Positions 27,009-35,174 of a stretch of 35,174 nt of DNA are shown one piece after another. The notes below the pieces were generated by a model that was given only the letters and a program-made list of their open reading frames with translations, ran no database searches and had not been told where the DNA came from. Made by a program: the position numbers and the translations under genes. This DNA comes from Ectocarpus siliculosus (lineage: Eukaryota; Sar; Phaeophyceae; Ectocarpales; Ectocarpaceae), in assembly GCA_000310025.1 (NCBI GenBank), contig FN649736.1, forward strand, positions 1,445,619 through 1,480,792. The letters are read 5' to 3'. Each line of letters starts with the position of its first letter. Positions within the stretch are counted from its first letter, which is position 1.

Positions 27009-30000
27009 GTGCGACTTTCGTAACGGTTTCCTCTAGCAATGGGTCCCTCACCGTTTTGGCGGCGCGTCCCGAAAAGTTGCCGTCTCCGATCTTGACGCCC
27101 TTCACCCCCCCAGCGCCGCCTCCGCCGCCGCCCGCCTTGTTGATCCCCTGGGGCATTCGGAGGACCTGCTCCTTCATGCTCACCGCCACCTGGTTCGTGC
27201 CAACATTTGTTTGCTATTTATGTTGTTGATTTTGTACTACAGTGGCACGAACGAGCAGAAGAAGTCAGAGGTGAAACTGAACGAGCCTGTTGTACTACTC
27301 TCTTTCAACGGATGGATGCTGTGTCTTTCCTTCTTCTTTGGTTAGACGGATCTAAGGCGTGTGTGTGTGTGATAAAACTTGCACGCGCAAACTTACACTT
27401 TCAAAAATAGTCACGAACGCGCTACGGTGGTAAAGGGCGAACAGTTTCTATGGGGGCCAGCAAATGACTCTGTGAACCCCTTAGCGGTTCAATAACACAT
27501 GAAAGGATCATGCGCCGGACACATGTCTTGAAGCGAGAACCCACGTCCACCTTCGCAAGCAAGGCTGGCGAGAGTGGTTCGTTTTGCAAGAACAGTGCAC
27601 GAAATAGACGAGTGACCGCTTTTCCTCTTGGCAGGTATTTCCCTTCTGTCCTCGAGCCTGAGCGGGTGGGACTCCTGAAGAAGAATCTTCGTGGATGACG
27701 CTTCCGGAGTCAAACCGCTTTGCCGCCTAGCGCTGCAAAGCCAAGCGACGTTATTTTTTCCAAGTTGCTGACACTTTATTTACTCTTGTGTTTTAACTGC
27801 TGTTCTACATGATAGCCTTCGACGTCCGACTCAAGCAGCGCCTACCACGCAAAGGGAGCACATTTTTTCCTTCATGCCGTTCACACTGATCTCGGACCGG
27901 GAAACTCCTGTTTGTCGCAAAAAGTACGGGCTCCCAGGGACAAACTAAAGTCGAGATACTACGGCCACATGTACGTCTTACTGCTCACCCTGGCCGTGTT
28001 GATCGGGCGGAAGGCGCCGTCGGCGTCCTCCTCCGCCGCCGCCGCCGACATGCCCAGGGGGGTGTCGTCGATCGTGTCCGAGGACGGGGGGTGCGGCGCG
28101 CACATGCTCGGCACGCGCTCCCCCGTCGACTGGTTCACCACCGGGGTGGAGGGACGGCGGACGTTCGGCACGGCCGTGCTATCCGTGGCGGCGTTGTACA
28201 CCTGCGGGCGGGAGGAGGTGTAGGGTGGATAGCATGTGCATTGGTACGCCCGACGTGTAAGGCAGAGTTGGATACCTGCAGGAGGAAGCGGCGTGGATGC
28301 CATGCATACAAGGGCACGCACAAAAAGAAAGAAGAGCAGCATGGGGTTCCCGCAAGTTGATCCACGACGCTCGAACGAACGCGGTGGGGAAGGGATTGGG
28401 GGGGGATGTTGTCTGCGTACATGCGGCCGTGCCCACGGGTTGTACACCTGCGGGAGGAGGCGGAATGACATGAATGCTCAAGCACCGACAAGCACCCAAA
28501 ACAAAAAGAGAGGGGGAATTGGTTCGGGCAAGTCAAGTCACGCGCCAAAGCGGTGGGGAGGGGTGCACCTGAGATCAGGGCGGGTGCACCGATAGACGCC
28601 GGAAATACCGGCAATAGTCCAGACCTTTTGAAGGTTTGCGATTTTGGGAAGAACTTGGATCGCCCCACACTAAAGCCTATACTCAGGCTTGTTCCCAGAG
28701 GAAACAACCCTAAGCTATTTAGTAGGGTTGCCCGAAACGAGAGGTTCATTAGTGGTGGGGGCGCGTTTTAGTGGCCCTGCCTGCACGATGTAGTCGATCT
28801 GCTCCTCGATCTGAGCCAGGAAGAGCAGGATGTTTCTGTCGGTCACGCCCATGGCGATCAGCTGCTTGGACGCCGCCTTGTCACTGGACCCGACCTACAG
28901 ACAGCAGCGTCAGAGGTGTTAACGGCGGCCAGGAGTTCCGACGGTGATGCGTGGTCGCCGCGCACGCACACAGAACGAGCAGGGAGCATGAAAGACAGGC
29001 AGTTGAATGAGTCAAAAGCGCAAATATGCATAGCAATTTGGCCACGCCAGATCATCACGTGGAAAACTTAGGCGCCAGCACACAAGAATGGTGAGCAGCA
29101 CGGAGCGAAAAGCTCCGATAGGAAGGAGACCGGAAGAGGTTTCCCAGAAGACAACAGTCTAGTGGTCCAGTCTAGGGGGCGATGGGGAAAGGATGAGGCG
29201 GCGGCTCCCCTTTACGCTTACTCAAAACATACAGCGAGTTTACCCCCCCTCCCCCCCTCCACCTCGGTGTTTACCATCGGGGTTGGGTTTTCGTCGCTTG
29301 GCAACAACGTTTTAAAACAAGCCGATCACCTCGTGAGCTCGGCAGCCAGGTTATCGCTTTCTTTTTTTTTCCGTAACCATAATGGTGGTCGAGTAGGTTA
29401 TGTTGTGCGGGGCCGAGAACCCTCACTCCCCGCAAAGGGGATGATCGCACCACGTTGTGTTAAATCGGTCACGCACGCTCGAGACAGTTACACAGTTGAC
29501 TGTCTCTGGAAGTGAAAGCACCAGAAAATATATTAAGTCATTCGTAGCTGCCATCTGTATGCAAGGAAGTAAGCACAAGATGCCGAACACCCTTAGAAGG
29601 TACAGCGCACCCGTCATGCGACTCGCCGAATACCTCACGGCACTTCGCGCTTGGTGATGTGAGAGCCTGGTCCGGTGAGAACCCGGCGTGCTCCTTCCCG
29701 GCTTTGCAGGGATGCTAGGTCAATGGTCTATCGACTACCGCATGCACGACTATGAGTACACCCCCCCCCCCCACTGGGCACTTTGTTTGTAGCTCCCTCC
29801 GTCTTTCAGCCACCAGGAAAAGTTCTAGGAGGACCCGGGGGTCCATAAAGCTCTTGTCTACACGGTACTTTTGTCGTCGGGCGAGGTTAGAGGGAAATAC
29901 TTTCACCTTTTCACGGGAGAAACAGCGGTTCTCTTCCGTGATTCTCTCGCGATAACGGTAAGCCTTTAGGCCTTTGTTTCCTCAGGTGAGTGTGGAGGAG

Positions 30001-33000
30001 GATTATCGGGATCATTCCGAGTGCATGCACTCACTCCCCCCCCGCCGCACCTAAAGGTGACGGCGGCACATTGAAGCCCACTGCCGCACCTTGTTGAAGA
30101 CGGAGATAAGGCTTTCCTCGATGGACTTGATGGCCTCGACGTCCCTGCCGTAGGCTCGGTCATGGTCCTTAGCCGTGGAGCGGTAGCGGTCTATCTGCTG
30201 CTGGAGGGAAAGCTTGACGGCCTGCTGACTTTTCTTGCTTCCGGCCTTGAGGTTATGTATTCAAGCGACGACAACGGTAGGGAGGTGGGCAGACAGCGCA
30301 GCAGCAGCAACAGCAAGGGGAACTTCAAGCAGGAGAAGGAGGGGGGGGTACCGTAAAAGGGAAAATGTGTCAACGAAAGTCGGACGAAACGCTCTTCACG
30401 ACTAGTCGAACCACCCCAGCCCCCCGGATACACATGACAACCCATGAGAGCCCCCAGTACCCCAGAACTCTCGCACGACAGTGATGACAGAACGTAGTTG
30501 GGTGCAATAAATCCGCTAATTAATGTACGTAGGTTCTGTTGGGCGAGCCGTACGGATGGGAAGCGCCAAGAAAGCACGATAGCGTCAGACAAGGTCGAGA
30601 TCTCCCCCCAGACACGCGACTACCGCGGTGATGAACACCTCACAGAGGCTTGCAACGACACGAAGAACAAGCGGGGACCAGACGCCATGTGGCTTCACGC
30701 AGCGTTTACTTGCAGATTTGAAGGTGCGGGAGATGTCACCTGCGTCAACCTGTCGACTTCGTCGTTCATCAGGCTCTTCTCGTGGTCGAGTTCCTCCAAC
30801 TACAGAAAAAGCGGCAGTGGTGGCAGCATTAAGGCGGTGACCAAAGAGCAGCAAACGCCGTGGAAGCGGCAGCAGCAGCGACAGCAGAAGTTGCGGCATC
30901 AGCATCAGCATCAGCATCAGTAGCAGTAGCAGTAGCAGAAACGGTAGTAGTTGCAGTAGTTGTAGTATGAGGAAAATGTCGATGTCGGTGGCCAGCCCCG
31001 GGCAACGGAAGTCCAGCCCGAATCGAACTCCACCGAGACAGTGCCGTTCGTCCGGTCAAAAAAACATGACAGCATGTGAGGAAGCTTACTGTAGAAGGGA
31101 GAGATAGATACAAGCCGAACAACGTAACAACGACCCAAAACACTCGCCGCTGCCACCACTACCACCACAGCAGCAACGACAACCACAACAAGTCTAGATT
31201 AGCGAACACCATGGTGCGGCTGCACTAAATGAATCCCGTGGCTCTGCGTGTTCACCTCCTTGTTGAGCTCGTTGATGAGCTTGAACAGGTTGTAGTTCTC
31301 GTCCTCGGCCTCCAGCATCACAGGAACGAAGTCGTCGAGGGTGGTAAGACTCGTCGCCGCACTGTCATTTAACACGACCGTTGAAACAAGACCGTTGATC
31401 CCCCAACACTTTAAGGTTCGCTACCGCTCGATTCGCCGCCCCCCCCCCACCGTACAACGAGCAACAGTGCACAGGATCTTGCAATACGAAGACGAAAACA
31501 ACGTCGATTCGCGTGTGCACAACGCGACTTTTGGATTTGGTTTCGTTGAACGATATCGGACACCGCGTTGAACGGGTTTGATCAGATTTCTCCCACGCAG
31601 AGAGAGCGACGACGACCCTAGAAGCTGTATGCTGGGGCCACAACAACACAACACGCGAGGAAAGAAAGGTAAACACGAACACCAGTACTGCCTGTTTTTT
31701 CAACAAAACCATGCCAAAATCGTTGAACGCCAGAAGTGCCTTGACTGGGGAAAGGAGCGGTACCCGTCTCGAAAGGGATAATGTATGTGGTCAAACTTAG
31801 GCCGTCCGTGCGGAAAGTTGTATGCCAAGCAAGCAAGCGCGTCTTCACGCGTTCACCACGACCCCCCTTTTTTCTCGGCCGCTGCCGTTCCCAGCACATT
31901 CGGCTCCGGCCCAACTTCGCGACAATGCGGCGCCCCGCCTACTTCTACACCAACTGTCGCTTCGCAGTATCTCCCAAATCTACCATAGGTTGTCAGCCGT
32001 CTCGGCTTTCTCTACAACGGATCTACGATGCGGCATTGGCGGCACATTCTAACTCCTGGAGGGTGCCTTCATCTTTGTTGTGAGAAGGGTTCCTTGATCC
32101 TCATCCCCCTCGTCAGATACTACGCGGAAACTTGTGTGCTCACCAACTGTTGGTATAGGGACAACGGCAAAGCGTTAGGACGCCAAATCCTCCGAAACAT
32201 CTTGGGACACTAACAGCTGGAGGATACAATGGGACAGAAGGCACGTAGACAATACGGCATACCGACTGAAAGTCCACGTGATTCTGTATTCTACATAAAT
32301 CACGTGGAACTTGAGAGCAGGATGGACGAAAACGCTGCTTCGAAATCGGCGTGAGGTACCATTCGTGGCCCCTTCGGGTGCCCTAGACAATCGTGACCTC
32401 GCCACGATCGTCTCTCCTTCTCCTTAATCCATGGCCACACATCGAATATGGAAAGAGTGGATGCACCCACCCGTCTTTCCCCTCCTTCCCGGATGACGGA
32501 GGTGCATCAGGGCACTGTAGAAACCCTACCGTCTCCCCAAGGAATGATGCGAGAGCGAAAGCACACACACACAGAGAATAGACCTACACAGGCAAGCAAG
32601 AGATGAAACAAGCAATAAAGTTGCTTTCCCTACCCCCCCGTCATCACCTTATCTTCTCCAGCATGGCGCGCAGCTCCTGAACCCTGGCCGCCTTCGCCTG
32701 CAGGTCGTTCTTCTTCTTGAGGATCAGCCAGAACGACATTATGCTCTGCTGGTGAAGGCGTTTTGCTCTCGACAGGGGCTGCACCTCTCCCGCCCCGGGT
32801 GGGCCGCCACCCGCAGACCCCGTGGATGCATCACCCGCGGCACCCCCGCCCTGCCCGGACTCCCCCTCTTCGTCTTCTCCTGCCCCTGGAGGGCGACTAC
32901 GCGTCATGTACTCTGGCAGCCGAAGGCAGCGGGAGAAGCGAGAGAACGGCGGGCGGCGAGGAGTAGAATGGTGGTTAGGGAAGGGGTCGTGTGCTTGCAG

Positions 33001-34822
33001 CTTAACTTGGTCGTCGGCCGCGCAGTGCTTTCGAGGCGAGGCGGGGGGTGGTTAGATTGGTGGGCTAACACGTTGGAAGCGCGAGGGAGGGAAAGGTTTT
33101 GGGTTTTCCCGGCGTTTTTTAAGAGAGTTCCGGCTTCCTGTTGAGCAAGGTCATTTTCTTGATCGAAATGGGTGGTGTTGGTGTGCCCCTACTGCTGTAC
33201 TGCCGGACCGAGGAACGAGATCGACGAGGGATTGACGCTTCGGCACGCTTCTTTTGGTGATTTCTCGTACTTTCATGGCTTCCTCTTGAGACAGCAAAAT
33301 GTTATGGTATTCGGAGGTAGACATGTGATCGTGGTTGATCATGGTTATTTGGCGCCGTCGGATGCCAGGACGTGACGTCACGCTAGATCAGGGCTTTTGA
33401 TGTCGAGGCATGTGCTCTTCTGTTCAGTGTGCGTGCAGACGATCCGTGATCGTGTGGGCGTGGGATATTGTGAGTTGGCTTGGAAAGCGTTAATCAAGAG
33501 AAAGAGAACAACGGAAAGCAACAAGAACCTGCTCCTGTGGTCGGACAAGAGAGTCCACACCGCACAAAGGTGATTGATTCTAAAGTATGGGGTCAAATAC
33601 CATTACAAAAATTAAGCCAATCAACCACAACGACAGCGGCAACGTCGACGCCACCCACCACCATCACCATCATCACCACCACCACCCCAACCACCTCAAC
33701 CGACAACGACAACAACGACAGTATCAACAACAACACCAGCAACACCGCTACCGCCACCGCCACCGCCACCGCCACCGCCACCAGCACGAGAACAGATTAT
33801 CAAACCCTTCTTTTCGCCTTCCATCACCTAGTTTCGCGTTGCTTTCTTGAGTGGCCTCCTTCGCGGCGGCCAGGCTCTCCGTCATGCCCTGAAATTCCTC
33901 CCGAAACGACTCCAGGTCCTTCACGACTTCCTGCTTCAGGACCTCGATCTCTCGCCGAGTCTTTTCCTTGTCGTCGACCATCTTTTTAGTTTTGGTTTTC
34001 ATCAAGGGTAGGTCGTTCGTTTGGGTGCATGAACGGGGGGGGGGTGTAGCAGGTGTCAATTCACGAGAAAAAAATTCTAGATATTGTTTTTGGTGGTGCC
34101 CGTGGCGTGCTGGTTAGCATGATTTCGTTCACGCTTCGTAAGTTGCTGGTGTGGTGCCAAAGTGTCACGGGAAACCGCTGTGTAAGAAGTGGACAGTGCT
34201 TCCGTCGTTGAGTGCTCGTGGCCGCCCTCTATGTTGCACAAGTTGTAAAGTGGCGCGTTGCATCAAAGCTGGAAAAAATAAACTAAGCTTTCCTGCTCTT
34301 TTCAGCGGTGGTGGCATCGGAACCGGGCGATGTGGCATCGAATATACCTGCTGCGTTGCCCTTGTGGTGCTTGCGCAGATCGCCCTCGCTCGCTCCAGCT
34401 CAGCCACTAGCCGCTTCTGAGCCTTGACCTCAGCCATTTTTTCTCTTCTCAGGCTGTTGACGCACTCCTTACGGCGAGCGTTGGCCGCGTCCAACATGCT
34501 AGCCTTCATCAGTGTCTGCGAAAACAATTGGAAATGGTGGGTGAGCACAGGTGCAAGGGACTGGCGGCCAAGAACGAGAACTGAAACTTGGAGCTACCCT
34601 CCAATGTTGGACCGATTGGTGTCGAGAGCTCTTTCTCCGCCCCCTGTTGAGCTGGAGAAGAGCTCAAGCGCACGGAGCGGCTTAGGCGGCTTGGAATATG
34701 GCACCGCGGACACTAACCTGCTGGAGACGGTTCTCGACCCTTTGAATCTCTCGCTCCGTCGTGGAAACGCCGCCCTTAACGGTCTGCGCGTTGTCGGGCC
34801 CGGCGGTCTTCCGCTTGTCCTC
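27001..34822 (-). CDS. Outer dynein arm docking complex protein, ODA1/CCDC114/CCDC63 family (5' partial)
   Basis: A coiled-coil protein that anchors outer dynein arms to axonemal doublet microtubules in flagella. Ten exons join in phase: 34718-34822, 34348-34515, 33828-33981, 32648-32765, 31256-31361, 30740-30799, 30090-30224, 28781-28894, 27989-28201, 27001-27189, giving 453 aa. Family landmarks: REIQRVENRLQQ into TLMKASMLDAANARRKECVN (the 'ENRLDKAL...LR' heptads); KKKNDLQAKAARVQELRAML; AATSLTTLDDFVPVMLEAED then ENYNLFKLINELNKE, the family signature; EELDHEKSLMNDEVDRLTQ; AIKSIEESLISVFNK; GVTDRNILLFLAQIEEQI. The tail is Pro/Ser/Ala-rich, then Gly-rich. Eight of nine introns are GT-AG; intron 8 seems to start with GC. 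The exon 4 acceptor (32766) and exon 7 acceptor (30221 or 30224) are tentative. A donor-like ACG/GTGAGG at 27051 could replace the stop at 27001-27003. The N-terminus lies beyond the window. Confidence 0.85.
28203..28475. repeat. Repeated splice-acceptor-like segments in intron 8
   Basis: Sequence at the exon 9 acceptor (plus strand TTGTACACCTGCGGGCGGGAGG, from 28194) recurs in changed form at about 28267-28302 (GGATACCTGCAGGAGGAAGC) and at about 28438-28475 (TTGTACACCTGCGGGAGGAG). On the minus strand each offers a Py-rich run plus CAG. They look like degenerate tandem duplicates of the exon border. Confidence 0.6.
29715..29775 (+). repeat. LINE 3' tail motif, copy 3, in intron 7
   Basis: Reads GGTCAATGGTCTATCGACTA, then CCGCATGCACGACTATGAGTAC, then a run of 14 Cs with one A. 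The upstream bases from about 29655 are weakly similar to those before copy 2. This points to a mostly decayed or heavily truncated LINE insertion, antisense to the host gene. No RT coding was recognised upstream. Confidence 0.55.
30897..30962. repeat. Trinucleotide/hexanucleotide microsatellite in intron 5
   Basis: GCATCA repeats merge into AGTAGC repeats and then degenerate GTAGTTGCAGTAGTTG. It lies in intron 5 of the docking-complex gene. Confidence 0.9.
32273..32308. repeat. Short palindromic hairpin with CACGTG on both arms
   Basis: TCCACGTGATT and AATCACGTGGA (11-bp perfect arms) flank a 14-base spacer within intron 4. Each arm contains the CACGTG hexamer that bHLH/bZIP factors bind in other eukaryotes; any binding here is speculative. 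Confidence 0.85.
33646..33782. repeat. Compound trinucleotide repeats in intron 3
   Basis: A CCACCA/TCACCA-rich block (33650-33690), CAACAA-rich words (33700-33745) and a (CCGCCA)n block (33750-33782) follow each other directly. They lie just downstream, in gene direction, of exon 3. Confidence 0.9.
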
Positions 34823-35174
34823 CTACACGAGGATTAGTGTTTGAGCGATTCGGGAAACGGCAAGAACAAGGCAGAGCGATATTTTTCTCTTCCTGCCTCG
34901 CTACAGGTCGCTCTCGGTCTCTGTCTGTCTATCAAAATAATACTGCCTGCCTGCCTGCCTGTCTCCCCCCCCCCCCCCCCCCCCCCTCTTTTTCTTTTTC
35001 TCCCTTTCCCCCCCCCTTTTTTTTTTTCCATTTTTTTTTACCCCCACACCCCCTCTTGTTTTTTTTTATAATTTCTCAAACCCCCCTCCCATCTTCTCCA
35101 AAAACTTTATTATAAAAAAAAACTTCAAAATTTTACAATTTTACTTTAATTTTAACACCCTATTTAAAAATTTA
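34823..35174. other. Right end: intronic, then homopolymer and AT-rich sequence
   Basis: The first part is the intron upstream of the first visible docking-complex exon (acceptor TAG at 34823-34825 on the minus strand). It then contains TGCC repeats, a run of 22 Cs (34965-34986), T runs and finally about 80 bp of AT-rich sequence unlike the rest of the window. No exon with the missing N-terminus is seen. It may be low-quality contig end. Confidence 0.6.

Overview
The window reads as nuclear DNA of an intron-rich, moderately GC-rich eukaryote. Small exons are separated by introns of about 0.2-1.3 kb, and there is a flagellar outer-dynein-arm docking gene, a Ty3-type LTR element, a DIRS-like tyrosine-recombinase element and LINE debris. 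This fits a flagellate-bearing stramenopile such as a brown alga. That assignment is inference from gene style and intron size, not from a diagnostic marker.

Layout, left to right. (1) 1-5345: a homopolymer-rich left end, then a four-exon minus-strand gene (792-3772) for an Ala/Lys-rich, coiled-coil protein I do not recognise, then about 1.5 kb with no clear gene. (2) 5346-15072: a nearly complete Ty3/gypsy-type LTR retrotransposon with two 494-bp LTRs, gag with a CCHC knuckle, and protease-RT-RNase H. Its frames are broken, a 100-N gap interrupts the region after pol, and no integrase is visible. (3) 15492-18119, minus strand: a DIRS-like element with a gag carrying a CCCH finger and, after one in-frame TAG, a twice-frameshifted tyrosine recombinase. 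No reverse transcriptase is present. (4) 18488-19640: about 14 copies of a hairpin-forming repeat. (5) 19839-22712: a 1.04-1.06 kb unit in two near-identical tandem copies plus a third copy that turns back on itself. (6) 22827-23795: an inverted-repeat-flanked block holding a CCATGG decamer array, a perfect 48-bp palindrome and an (AAC)n tract. (7) 24944-25850: a 5'-truncated, frameshifted LINE with probable target-site duplications. (8) 27001-34822, minus strand: ten exons, all joining in phase, of an ODA1/CCDC114/CCDC63-family outer dynein arm docking complex protein; its 5' end lies outside the window. (9) 34823-35174: homopolymeric, AT-rich right end.

The two host genes are unrelated and are separated by about 23 kb of mobile and repetitive DNA. 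The most unusual points are these. Two unrelated retroelements both have their downstream enzyme region in frame behind a single UAG followed by G, with no upstream ATG for the enzyme. One element has gag and a tyrosine recombinase but no RT. There is a dense hairpin array and a tandem/palindromic 1-kb repeat with a conserved small ORF. A short LINE 3'-tail motif ending in C runs occurs three times.
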